Below are positions 35,869 through 48,295 of a stretch of 64,000 nt of DNA, piece after piece. The notes below the pieces were generated by a model, which was not told where the DNA came from, did no database searches, and was given only the letters and a program-made list of their open reading frames with translations. Position 1 is the stretch's first letter, and every line of letters begins with the position of its first letter. Position numbers and translations under genes: made by a program. Source of the stretch: Tetmemena sp. SeJ-2015 (lineage: Eukaryota; Ciliophora; Spirotrichea; Sporadotrichida; Oxytrichidae); assembly GCA_027382625.1 (NCBI GenBank), contig JAJKFJ010022933.1, positions 62,001 to 126,000 on the forward strand, read 5' to 3'.

Positions 35869-36208
35869 GCAAATTATACTCTGCATCAAAATCTTTCAAT
35901 TTAGCGAGCTCTATTTCAAGCTCTTCATATTTGTATTTCCCCAGAGGGAAGAAGACACAAGCATTGAATCTGTTGAATCCTTCAAGTCTACTTCCTCTAC
36001 CTACACCATATTTCTTCATATTCCAAGCTACTATAAAATAGATCAAGCCGTCAACCACAAAAATTGAATAGTGTAAAATTTTGAAATCTGGATGAAGAAA
36101 GTAAATAAAGTGCACGAGAACCAGAATTAAAATTGCATCTCTTGCAATTATGGTAAAAGAAGAACATGCATCGTAAGCAAAGAGAAGCAAATTAAGAGCA
36201 GAAGACAT
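35855..36208 (-). CDS. Small membrane protein, 117 residues, hypothetical
   Basis: A continuous frame with no in-frame TAA/TAG, from ATG 36208 to TGA 35855-35857. Three hydrophobic segments (ALNLLLFAYDACSSFTII; ILILVLVHFIYFL; HYSIFVVDGLIYFIVAW) suggest three membrane spans, followed by a short charged tail (KYKYEELEIELAKLKDFDAE). An in-frame TGA lies just upstream of the ATG, so the start is well supported. The family is not recognised. It could still be an MDS of the large membrane gene upstream on the same strand. Confidence 0.6.
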   Translation of the reverse strand: MSSALNLLLFAYDACSSFTIIARDAILILVLVHFIYFLHPDFKILHYSIFVVDGLIYFIVAWNMKKYGVGRGSRLEGFNRFNACVFFPLGKYKYEELEIELAKLKDFDAEYNLLRYL

Positions 36209-36249
36209 GTTCCCATTAGCTTTTTGACTACAGGAATTTACTATTTATC

Positions 36250-39200
36250 AAGCGTCCTGTAATTTTCAAATATTCCCTCTAAAGAAGGAGTAGATTCTTC
36301 ATTAAATTGAGAACTTCTATTTTCTATATTATGTTCTTAATCATCTAGATGAAGCTATTTGATTTATTTTACTCTTCTTTACTTATTTTGATTAACGCTC
36401 ACCTGAATTTACCCTTCTTTTTTATTTTTCAATTTATGCTTTAGTTTCTTTGGTTTCGATTCTAGCTGTTTAGTTTCTTCTTCGCCATTTACATCGGATT
36501 CTCCCCCTTCAAATATTTATTAATTTTGCATTTCTTCTGAAACTATAACCTAGAAATCATTGAAAATAATACTTAACTTATAAAATCTTCATCTTATTGA
36601 ACCGATAATCCTTCTTCTATTTCTTGATTGAAATTATTAAGTTATTCATTTTATAAATCTTGGTCTAATTCTTAAATTTCTTCTGGTTATAACTTTTAAG
36701 GGATGTAGCTTTCTTCATTCATGCCTCCATCAATATTTTATTCATTATCCATTTAAATCTGAATATCTTCAGCTTGATTATATTCGATATTCTTAGATGA
36801 TTTTACTTAAGAATTCCTGTCCAAGTTCTTTGATGGAGAGAAGTCCTACATTTCAATTTCATTATTTTTGGCAATCTAATTGCTTTTCTTACTGTTAGCA
36901 ATTTTTTTCTTTTTATTCTTTGAAGTCTTATAAAGCCCACTATCATTATCGTTACTATTCTGTGATGAGCGGAGATTATTCTGAGATTGCTTTTTAAGTG
37001 ACTTGCTTTTGCGGTAATTGAGAATCTCGTCTCCTCTAACTGTGTCTTCCTAATTTTACTTAACCTAGCTTATTCTAACTACAGATGAGAGATCCTTAGC
37101 TGAGGAACCTAGCATTAAATTTAAAATGCATTCTATTCATGGAGTTCTCCAGCCTCATAGACTAATCTATGTACCCAGACTAATTAAACTCATCATCTGC
37201 AAGCCCTAATAAAAAAAATAAGATTTAAAGCCTGCTCTTATCATGTTGTCTCAGCATGCTTAGATCTTCATGCTGATTTATATTGCTTTGATATCTCCAC
37301 TTCTTGATATTCTTAGGATAGTAGAGTGAAAATACTATATTTTAAGTTCTTGGTCTAAGCAATGAGATAACTAAATTTGTTGCGAAAGATACCACAAAAA
37401 CGAAACCAAAGCTAGTTTGATTTTAAAGCCCCATGAAAATCAGTAGACTTTCCCCAGATATCATCAGGAAATAATTATTAAGTAGAAGAAGACGAATAGG
37501 TCTGCTAAGGTATAAGTTCTGCTTTATGAGATAATTCAGAAAAGGATTAAATTGCAGATAGATAGCGCCGAAGAGTCTTGATAAAGAATGCTTTCTTATG
37601 TTCTCGTCAGTCTGCAGCTTATTGTAATATCTCTAGGGGTCTATTTTTCTCTAATTGCTCAAGAATTTTAGCAAGTCCTATCATAATCAAAATGAAAGTC
37701 AAATATCCTGTAGGGATAATGATCCTTAGAATAGGGAGCTTTTAGAATATAGTGAGTGTAGTATTTTTATAAGGGTCATAATCAACCACATAATAGTCTA
37801 CTCTTGGTTTGTAAATAATGTCAAATGCGCTCAAATGAGAGAAGTTGCAAGTTACATACCCCCAAAGGAGACGAGAGATATCGATGTTTGAAGATTAATC
37901 AGTAATGTTGGACAACTGATCCACATCTTGATTAGAAACACAATATATCAAATCGCTCTTGTTCTCAATGTATTAAATAGCATTCCTCAATGATTGAAGA
38001 ATTTGGAATGTAATTGAGAGATTTATTAGAGAGCTAGATGTATCTATTTTAGAGAAAGAGCTATCATAGACGGTTACTTGCACTGAAGACCTAGAGGCTG
38101 TATAGTATCTTAGCAAATCAGTATAATTGTTATTATCAGGGGTAGGCTTGTGCTTCAATATTAATTAGAAGGAGTTTTATGGCAACTAACTTCCAGAGAG
38201 CTATAAATAACTCTAATCAACTTAAAGATAAGGCGATTCGATGGTTAAAGGCTTAAGTCCGATTAAATCTGTGTCTTTCAAACGGTAAAGAGTGGTTTTA
38301 GATCTATCTTTTTCCAAAGAGTTAAAACTCCTTGAAGAACCTTATACAAGTTAAGTTGACAACAGTTTGTAAAACACATTCACAACAGAATCATAATTCG
38401 AAATATTTAAAGTTGAAGAAGTGATCAATTAGTAGATAGAGTTTAAGTAAATACTAAGGTATCTATTATTGTTGTTGAGGTCATATAGAAGTGTGAGCTA
38501 ATTTGCTGTTATCAAGTCCTGACTTAGAGCGTTTTATAATGAGTTAACGTAAGGGAAGCTTGCATTTTATATTATTGAAAAAGAAAGAGAAGCTGTTTTC
38601 AAGAGCAAAGATTTGATTAGAAGTTGCTCTTCATCGTTGAAATAAGAATATTGAATCCCGTTATAGACTTCAAAGTATTTGTTTAAATTAACCTGCATGT
38701 AATCTTACCGAATTTCTCGGCTATTTAACTTAGAGATTATTTGCATCAATCCGTGTTATTTGTTAAGTTGGATTTAAATCTAAGAAAGATCAGAATAGTC
38801 TGTTATTTAAATAGGCTTATTGATTTGAGGAACCACAAGTTGATTGAAAGCTGTAATTGTCATCATAGCCAAGTCTTAAGTAACTTACACTTTGTTTCAT
38901 TACAAGCACCGAATAATCATTGCTTGAAATAAAAATATAAATTAGTCTTCCTCTAAAGAGATCTACAGCAACCGAAGTAGTATTTTTGGGAAGGTTAAGC
39001 ACATAACTGTACTCATACGCCTTGTTTACTAAGATTTCAAAGCTGTTGTCGCTTTAAACAGCTCTAATCCTGAAATATTCGTTATCATCAAGCTCATAAT
39101 TGCTTATTTGTATATAGAAGTCACTGAATATTGCAAAACCTGAGTTAGGCATTATAGTATAGATTTTAATTAAAATCGGTGATTGATTAAAATAAATAAA

Positions 39201-42200
39201 TGAAGAGTTTCAACTTCGTGGCAGTTGAAATTATAGATTCACCCCATGATCCGTAGCTTGTTCGATAGCTAATCAAAAATTAATATCAGTTTCTTCTTTA
39301 AACATCTTCATAGCACCTCTCAGCAGCAAGATATGATTCGAGCAATTTCATTAGATCCAAATATAATGTCAATTAACTATTGTGTCGCTTATAACTCTGT
39401 ACCGAAGCATTCCAGAGAATAGTTGCAAGGATTAATAGTTCTTAGATTTTTTATGCTGAATCGAATGGTGTAATAATTATTCAAATCTGAGACCCTTCAA
39501 CAGCCTCTGATTTTCTCCATTTTTAATTTAATATATAAATTAATTTGATTTTACATTAAATTCTCTGCCATACTGACAGAGTGCCATTAAAGTTTTCTTA
39601 TGATGCAAAAACAAATCTCGTTACTTTAAATGATTAAGAGACCTAATACCCCAACTAAGATATATAGTCGTAGACTGAAAGAGCTACTCTAATTGTACTT
39701 ATATTAGAAACTTGTAAGTCTTGAATAATCTAAAGCGGCTTGAATCCTATGGAGTAATTTTAGTACAAGCGGCTCTTATTATTTGCCTGCACATTCCAAA
39801 GATAAAATAAGTTTAAAGATATAAATAGGAGGAGTTTTGAGATTATTAAATTGCTGCAGCTTCAAAAAGAGTGCAAGATGGAAAGAAAATTGTTAAATCA
39901 TCGATGAGGAATTATCCAAATTTATTAGTTGATATACTACACAAGGGAAGTGTGTTAGAAATTGAGTCAGAAACAATAGTGATTTCTATAGTCTCGTTTT
40001 ACCATACTTAACCTTCTTAATCTTTTATTCTTGCAATAAATTCAAATGACTAAAACTCTTGATCCTAGTCAGAGATATTAATTTTCACACATATATTTTA
40101 ACTTCAATAGATATTTTCTATAATTATTTGCTATATAGATATTATATACCACTAAACTCAAATTGTTATTATGATTTTAAATAGAGACAATTGTTCCTTG
40201 AGGTATTTATAGCAAGCATCCATTTGTTAATTGATTGCATTAACTCTAAGTTAAAAGTGCAACTGGGCAAATGAACTAGCAGGTAATTTACCTATTTTAA
40301 TCTGGATCATATGAATCTTAAAGGCTAAGTTGGAACGAATGAATTCGAGGATTGAGAATTTTATGATTAGCTGACAGTTTAAGTTTCAGATCAGATGGTA
40401 ATATTTTCAAAACAAATTCATCAATTAAATGATACTCTGAAGTCCAATTTGGAGCAGAGAAAGTTATTGTTATCTGGAAAGCTATTTCATTTATATCTTT
40501 TGGAAGAACTAAAGAAGATTTCAGGATTAAACTAAGTCCATCGATATCATTCATCCAAAATTTATTAACTCCTGTTGTTAAAGTAGTCCATTCTACTTTA
40601 GATATCTAGACATCGTCGCAATAGTTAAAATTAATAGTAAAAGGGGTATATTCTGATTGAATAAGGAAAGATTTGATCTCTCTTGACTGTTGCTATTCCA
40701 TCCTTCGCACTTAATTTAAAGTCTAAACAGCTATTGAAATTTTGTTCGACTACAGTTACAGAGATTTCTTATGAGTCACTTAGCTTTCCATTTATTTAAA
40801 CCTGTAATCTTATCATAAATTGACTTCCAACTTGATTTAGCTAAGATCATTCTCTTTAAGCCTTAGAAATCGTAAGTGAAGCTCCACTAGTTTAAGAACA
40901 AATAGATGATAAATTATCTGGACAGTCCCAATAAAATACTTTATTGAGTTGCTGCTCTTGATCAGGATCGTATGAAAGGCTCGCATTTATTGTAATTGAT
41001 TATTCTAGTGAGACACTAATACTGGTTCCTTGCTCAATAACTACTATTGGAGGTGACTATACTCTTGAAATTTACAGTGACTTTACTATATAGCTGTGCT
41101 CAATCCATAGACTGGACTAGTAAGAGAAGAGAAGAACAAAGTCTATCTAATAGATTTGAGAGACCTTCATTTCTAAAATATACTCACTTGACATTGAAAA
41201 CTGGTTAGATTATTGATAGTTGTAATCATCCGCAGGAGAGAACACATAGAATTTTGAATTTATTGGCTTAAAACTAGAGCAACTATTGCTGTCAAGAATA
41301 GCTGTGAATTTTAAGTCTGTTCGATTTTAATAAGAGAATTTTAAATTAGAGATGTCTTATTGGAAGGTAATAGCGCAGTTTTAGAAGCTCTACATCTTGA
41401 GTTTGTATTTTTAGACTGCAAATGGAAAAGGTTTAATGACTTCTGATTCAGGATAAGCATTATTTTGGATGTCTAATAAATAATTAATTAATACGACCGA
41501 GGTGGTAGATAAAATCTTCATTCCTAAATTCAGCCTATCAAATTAAAATAAATGGGCTCATGTCAACTTTTAAGCCATTAATGAAACTTTATGCTGATAT
41601 CAGAGTGGAATCGTAAGCCCAAGTATAGAACAATGAATATTAAAATAAATGATAATTAATGATGAGCTAGGGGAGTCAGGATCATATGAAGATGAAGCAT
41701 CAATAGAAAGAGTACTTTCAAAATCAATTTCTCCATTTTGGATGTTTGTATCAGCAACAACTTATATTCGAGCTTTCTATATTAGAATATTCAGAGTAAA
41801 GTTCTTCCAGTTAGTATTGTCAATTTAAGCACTGTAATTAACTTGTATTTAGAAACCAGGTTCTAAAGTATCTCTTAAGTCTGCTCTAATAGAAGCATAG
41901 AGCCCACAAATTATTTTTATTTATCCCATCGGAACTAATGTCTAAAAATTAATTAGGATTGGTATATCCATCAACACTCCATAGTGTATAAGTTATGCTA
42001 TGTTAGATCAGCGAATCTTCGTCTGAAGCATCAATCGATGGTTTGCAATCCAGGTAGTATGTAGGAGCTATTAAGAAAACTTCCTGTTGCTTGGTAAAGT
42101 ATTGATAGTTCTGAAGTTATATAGTAGGACACATGTTGTATTCAGGCTGGTAGAAGCTTGTGGTAAAAGTTTTAGATGTTTAATAATTGAGAAAGCTTGA

Positions 42201-44521
42201 AGAAACCTAAACTGTGAACAAGTATTGGGCGTAGTTTACTATTCTTAGCTTGTGAAGAGGAATATAAATAAAGAATTTTTGCTATCTTAGTGGCTTGGTT
42301 AATTTTGCACAATTAATCCTAATCTGATTAGGAGTAGAAAAGGGATTTCTAACAAGTCAGAGAATATCTCAAATCTGGTATAGGGAAGTAATCTACATTT
42401 ACTTTAGATGAGCTTGCATCAATAATCAAATATGACTAATCAGATCGAGATATTCTTGATTTAATTTCTTTTATGATAAGGATTAATGGCTGTGATATGA
42501 AGTTTATTGTTTAAGAGTCTATTAAGTTTCTAGTTTAGGTATTTTGCATAAATGAGTATTAGCTTTAGATTTTTATTTGACTTAAATTGATTGGGAATTT
42601 GATGAATGTTAGGACTTTGCTGTCTGTTGAAAGGGAATAGTAAGTAGCATCAATATTTTCAGAAGACCATTAAATTGATTATGAAGTAACAGGTGTCAGA
42701 CAATCATTAGAGATGTCAAGAGATAGGGATAAATTTGCTGGATTCATTAAAGAGGACACTTTTATTTAATGATTAGAATTGTAAGTAGGTTCTATTTCTA
42801 TGCTGGGACACGAAGGAGTATCATCAAATTTAAAATTTATTTTGAACAAATTAGCATACTCAAAATTAGGATAATGCTGATTTACTAAGAGATCGTTCTA
42901 TTAGAATTCCTTGAATCAATCATTAAGGTAAATATGAAAGTGTAAGTAGAGTCTAAAGAGAGAGAGTCTTCATAAATTAGGAGATTCAGACTCTGCTGTG
43001 TATTTGAATTTGAAATAGAATCTAAAAGCTATCCTTAATTTAAAGTATTGCTGTTTGAGGTAGAATCAGAATTGTTAACTTATAAATAGCTCCAAACAAT
43101 TGAAACATCATCGTCTATTTAAAATACTTTCTCAACATAGATATACTAAATATCTGCTTTGATCTCTATCAAATCATTTCCCTAACTATCTTCAGTTAGA
43201 GTACGAAACAAGTCAATTGTGAAGTCATCTCTAATGCAGCAAGACTATTCTGAATTTAATAAAGTTGAAGGAGGGCAAATTATTAGGTCTTTGTCATTAA
43301 CATAAGAAATTGGTTCAAGCTGCGAATAAGAGAAGAAATCAGTTTGCTAATACTTAGATTAGGAAATATTTTGTATCCTGGTCCCATAGCCAGAATCAAG
43401 TGAGAGAAATACTAAAAGTCCACTTCGCTAATTAAGTTATAATAAATTGGTTGAAAGTGATTAGAATCTGAATCTGTTAATGTCTTCTTAAGATTTAGCT
43501 CTTGCCCATATTCTCACTTATCTGATTATTCCATTAAATTTGGTTAAGTTATTTTGATCTATAGTGTTTCCAATGACTGTCCTTATTGACTAACCATTTG
43601 GAAGAAAATAATAAAAAGGGTGATTGTATGTGAGTCTATAGTTAAATTTTACAACAAATTCTCATCGTTTTTATTGTAAGCATACAATTTTAGCCACTGA
43701 TCACCAGCTGCTCCATTACTTACACAAGCCACATGAACCCACTCTTCTTTCGGAACGGCTTCATTTAAAAAAGCACTATCTAAGAACCCTTGCTGGCTTG
43801 ATGAATATGGATTGCATTCAATCTAAGCACTATCATTCAGATTATTCAGTTAAATTATGATCAAAGGAGTAGATGACTGCTAATAATTTGACATAATAAC
43901 TGCATTAGATTGCTGATTACTAGTGAAGCCTTTGAATTTGATCCAACTTTCAAAAGTATAAAAGTTGGATGAGCTCGGAACGAAAGCTTAGAAGATCCCT
44001 CCACTTTTTTAATTATCTCCATCATTAAATAGGGTGTAAAATTAAATGTACCTTTAGAGATCCTTGCAAACAAGGCCATCGAATTAAGATGAAGATTGAC
44101 TTTGATTGCATGGAGGCCTAATCTATTTGAATTGCAGATTCTAAGTTGATATCACATACTTTGAAGCTTGACTGCTTGAGTTTGCAGCAAAATTTGAGGT
44201 AAAGTTCCCTTCATAGACTTGTTTTACCTTATCTTTATCATTAATTCCAATAGAATCAATTGAAGACTGAGAGAAAAACTCTCTTGAAAAATTGTAATTA
44301 GCAACAACCTACCCATTCAAGCTATAATTCAAAGACCTAAGGTACATTTCTTTATCAGAACTGTCTATTATAAGCTTATCATTTAAGATATTATCTTAGG
44401 ATAGTATTGGATTAAAGGGTTGAGAAAGAGAAAATATCTTCTAAACAAAATCTTGGACAATATTAGAAATCAATATTTAAAGGCATTTTTTTCACAGATT
44501 TTAAAGCATTTGAATATTCAT
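36250..44521 (-). CDS. Giant surface protein: LamG-like N-terminus, beta-rich ectodomain, C-terminal membrane region
   Basis: The start at ATG 44521-44519 becomes an open frame only after removing a 24-nt IES (44476-44499). N-terminus: a LamG/concanavalin-like domain (SNFYTFESWIKFKGFTSNQQ; VPKEEWVHVACVSNG, 44000-43690). 43500-38000 encodes thousands of bases of beta-rich sequence with repeating Ig/PKD-like character, broken by many frame changes. Near 37790-37200 a membrane region appears: LRIIIPTGYLTFILIMIGLA, then HSLSRLFGAIYLQFNPFLNY, LLLNNYFLMISGESLLIFMG, FGFVFVVSFATNLVISLL. The C-terminus is a charged Gln/Glu-rich tail ending near 36250. The layout (huge ectodomain, then a first helix and further spans) resembles polycystin-1/REJ-type ciliate proteins; that is inference from architecture only. 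The region could contain more than one gene. Confidence 0.5.
44476..44499. other. IES, 24 nt, removes an early TGA (pointer TTTAAAG)
   Basis: TTTAAAG lies at 44476-44482 and 44500-44506. On the coding (minus) strand, removing 24 nt joins MNIQMLQ to ILISNIVQDFV in the same frame and deletes the TGA that would end translation after nine codons. Confidence 0.65.
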
Positions 44522-44596
44522 TTTTGCACACTAAAGAAGTAAAGAAGCTAATGATTTATAATAATATCATATCAAATCCTTAAATCAATCACAAAG

Positions 44597-45007
<411 letters not shown>

Positions 45008-45197
45008 GATATTCCTGAATATCAAGCAAGATTAAAATATAAAGCCAAGGCTATTAATTTCTAATACATTATATTTCAAAAGTTTTAGCAGATATTAAAT
45101 TCCATTATTTAAACTAAATATAGCTAGTGGATTGGATCAAGTGAATAATTTCAATCATCATACCATATTTATGAAGATGCTCAAGAATGATTTCATA

Positions 45198-45681
45198 GCA
45201 AGAGATATCTATGCAAAAGAAGGAGGTGTTAAAGCATTCTACAAGGGGTGAGATTATTATTGCAAACTGATTGATGTATAGGCTTTACTATTAATTTATG
45301 CCACTTTGAGATTAGGAATTTACTTCAACTTCTTAGAATTTAGGATGCAGGAGCTTTCGGTTCATTTTAAAACTAAAACTCAACTTTACCCGAGGCAGAA
45401 AGAAGAAAATAGTCAATTTTTGAAATGAAGGAGAGAATGACTGCCAAGTTTGGCAAGGGTCACGATAAAAGCATCATGAAATAACTAAGCTCTAGAAGAT
45501 GAAGAGATTACCAGATGGTACTATGCCATATAAGGGATTCATTGACTGTGCCACCAAGACTGCCACAAGAGAAGGAATCACTGGTTTCTGGGCTGGTCTC
45601 CCTACTTACTACTTCAGAGTGGGACCTCATTCCATCATCACTCTCCTATCAGCTGAGTTTTTCAGAAAGAAGTTCTTCTGA
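45198..45681 (+). other. Carrier gene, even MDS block (2-4-6)
   Basis: Holds MDS2 (45198-45331), MDS4 (45428-45478) and MDS6 (45487-45681) in order, separated by IESs of 96 nt (45332-45427) and 8 nt (45479-45486). These encode the second half of repeat 1, a 17-codon linker before repeat 3, and the C-terminal half of repeat 3. Confidence 0.9.
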
Positions 45682-46786
45682 CGCATATGACTTTAGAAAC
45701 AAATCTGATAGGTCAATTGCTCAAATCTTATCCTTACTTAACTTAACTTTGCACGAAATATTTACACTCATCTAGCTAGATCTTATATATTAGCTAAATA
45801 TGACGATAGCAAATCTAAGTTTCATACACGTAATGTATGATTCAAAAAGTGAGTAAGAAGTTTTATAAAATTAGCATGATGATGATGTGGAGTGATTCTG
45901 CATTAACTTGTGAGATATATTTTATCGAGTTGTCGTCATAGATTCTAAATTTATTAAATCTCCTCATTTAAATATGGCCCAAAAAAGTAAGCCCCCATTT
46001 CTCTAATCCTAAATATAAGATTCATGCTTATTTAAAGTGAAGAACTTCGCTATCGGAGGTCTTTCAGGAATGACTGCTACCTCAGTTGTATGTGACTTAA
46101 ACAACCTTGTTAATGAATGCTATAGATTCAACCTATTGATATGGTGAAAGTGAGAATTCAGCTTAAGAGTGAGGCTCAAGGAGGCAACTTGTCCCCATTC
46201 AAAATTGCAAGAGTATTAAATGGATTGTACTGATATTCTCAATTAGTATAGGCTTGATTCTGCTCTCTTAAGACAGGCAATCTATGTCATTTGATAATCA
46301 AAATTCTAATGACTTTCAACTTGAGTGACTATGTGAAGAATCAAGTTAACGGAGGTGCTAACTTGACCATGTTGTAGAAGACAGGAGTATCACTCTTTGC
46401 AGGTATTAAATAATGCTTGGTTCATTTATTGGCACTCCCTGCGATTTAGTTCTCGTTAGAATGCAGTCCGACTCAACTTTATCCTTCTTACTACTTCTTT
46501 ATTCGTAGTTACTTAGAAGAAACTATAAGAATGTGTTTGATGCCTTCAGAAGAATTGTCTCTGAGGAAGGTATCACCTCTTGCTGGAATGGTGCTGCTCC
46601 TACCATTTGCAGAGCTATGTCTCTAAACGTAGCTCAACTAGTCACCTATGATGAAGTCAAGGAGAGAATAAACCTGATATTTATTCAAATTATAGAGAAA
46701 GCATCATGTTTACCGCATCTATGGTTTCAGCTGTTGCCACTAGCACAGCATCTCTCCCCTTCGACAACATTAAAACCAAGCTCTAG
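45198..46786 (+). CDS. Mitochondrial carrier, 2-oxoglutarate/malate type (SLC25A11-like); scrambled germline gene, 6 MDSs
   Basis: Inner-membrane solute carrier of three repeated domains. Protein order is MDS1 45974-46213, MDS2 45198-45331, MDS3 46315-46669, MDS4 45428-45478, MDS5 46698-46786, MDS6 45487-45681 (TGA 45679-45681). Pointers: 1/2 GCAAGAG, 2/3 TTCAACTT, 3/4 AAGGAGAGAAT, 4/5 AAAGCATCATG, 5/6 AAGCTCTAG. Every join keeps the frame and matches SLC25A11: FAIGGLSGMTA, PIDMVKVRIQL (repeat 1 signature), YATLRLGIYFNLSDY, GTPCDLVLVRM (repeat 2), RRNYKNVFDAF, SMVSAVATSTASLPFDNIK (repeat 3), GLPTYYFRVGPHS. MDS1 has a GTATGT...TATAG intron (46088-46125). MDS3 has small IESs at 46405-46412 (AT) and 46488-46508 (TTACT). 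The stretch 45247-45300 in MDS2 is not fully resolved. The substrate is inferred from overall similarity. Confidence 0.92.
45682..45973. other. AT-rich spacer between even and odd MDS blocks of the carrier gene
   Basis: No coding segment seen. It follows the carrier stop codon (end of MDS6) and precedes the start codon (MDS1). It therefore contains both the 3' flank and the 5' flank of the future macronuclear molecule, in back-to-front order. Confidence 0.5.
45974..46786 (+). other. Carrier gene, odd MDS block (1-3-5)
   Basis: Holds MDS1 (45974-46213, start codon), MDS3 (46315-46669) and MDS5 (46698-46786), separated by IESs of 101 nt (46214-46314) and 28 nt (46670-46697). Even and odd pieces interleave only through the pointers listed for the gene. 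Confidence 0.9.
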
Positions 46787-46866
46787 ATAAAAAATATCTA
46801 TTTTATTCTATTCAATTAGGCTAACTATTTATTGAATTATCAATATATAAGATAAAATAGTTAAAT

Positions 46867-48295
46867 ATGAGCTTCTTCCTTTGGTTCTTTATAGTTAACA
46901 CCGTCATAGGAGTTATCTTGTTCTAAATTTATTAATTTAATGTTCGAATGGGCGTGGGCAAATTCTAAGAAACTTAGAAATCTCGATCTAATTTATGAAA
47001 GCAAGTATCCAGCCTGGAGAAGGGCAGATAGAAAATGGGAAAAGATGCATTACTATCTAAACTAAGAATAAATTTAACTGCTATTAGAAAATATTTAACC
47101 TATGCAATTTTAAAATTGATATAAATCACTGATTTTAGTTTATTCACTCCGTTTATACTCCTGATTAATTTGGCTCTATCGTCTTTGTATCAACCACGTA
47201 CAGGTAATAATTGTGACGTAATAAAGCTTTTTTAGTATTCTCGACATTGGCCACGGATACAATGCTAATCTATGATACTAGATTAAATCTTAAAGATTTA
47301 TAATTTAATGTTTAAGAATCCTCCTCGAGGATGGAGATTGACTGTCGTTAATTACTTTTGACTACAGCGAATATCTAGGCAAAGATTACAAGAAAACACA
47401 GGTTCTCCCTAAACATGCTCCAAGTGCTTACGTTTGGAGTGGGCATACTTCATGGATTGACAATCATTAATATATTGTCTATATAATAAAATTAAAAAAA
47501 TTAATCTAATCTCTAAGATTTTTGTTTAAATATTATTTAGGTTTTATCCATTTTTTTCTTCTTCCATAATACTTAGTCTAGAGTTTCTTTGAGCAGTGAA
47601 TTAGGGGGATTTTCTAGAATGAAGATTTGTCCGATAAAATTATAAAAATTGAAGTTGAATGGAATGAACCAAGTAATAGATAAATTTATGAAGAAGACCT
47701 TCCTAGACATATCATACTATCCATAATTTTTGTGCTGAAAATTTATCATGACAGATTTAATATATTTTTATCATCAATCTCTATTTCTTCAGTAACCAAA
47801 GTATCACATACTCTTCCTTATAGTTTAAGAGGTTTTAGGTCTAAATTTAAGTTACTCTTAGCTTCTAGATATTAGTAGTCTTTTTAATTTAATGACTAAA
47901 TATGTTTTAAAGAATTGTGCTTTATTCTTAGAAACTTAATTCCTTGTGAGTGAATTAAAGGCAATAATGGAATTTTTAAGAATTGAGTTAAACTTACTTG
48001 GGAAAAGAATCATTAGCAAAGACCTAGTTTAAAAGTACCTCCTTCGAAAGTTGTTTTTTAATGGACAATAAAATGAATAGAGCAGGAACTACTGAAGAAA
48101 AGGATAAGATCATTGAAGAATTAGTTGTGCACTTTAAATTCTGATAATGAAGGTCAGCCATCACCCATTGGAGTCATGACATCCATCCCTTCAAAAGAGG
48201 AGTCTTTGTTGGAAATGCCTCAATCAAGCCAGGATTCAAAATTAAGATACTTAGCTGTAGGATACAGAAAGCCAAATAAAACTAAGGAAGAATGA
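46867..48295 (+). other. Acyltransferase gene, odd MDS block (1-3-5-7-9-11-13)
   Basis: Pointer copies here, with their partners in the even block: AAATTC 46960/48368; TGAAAGCAAGTAT 46996/48385; CGTTTATACTCCT 47150/48411; TAGATT 47279/48447; TCGTTAATTACTT 47345/48458; TTTGACTAC 47357/48538; ATTGACAATC 47456/48565; TGAATAGAGCA 48074/48672; GAAG 48115/48741; AAAAGAGG 48194/48816; AAGCCAGGATTC 48227/48840; TAGCTGTAGGATA 48252/49121. All pieces are in the same orientation. GAAG (MDS9/10) is the weakest pair. Confidence 0.88.

Noticed and set aside
46088..46125. IES in carrier MDS1 using the repeated CAACCT (46101 and 46129)
   Set aside because: A GTATGT...TATAG intron over 46088-46125 restores ATSVIQPIDMVKV in frame; the CAACCT pair would leave extra, non-conserved residues.
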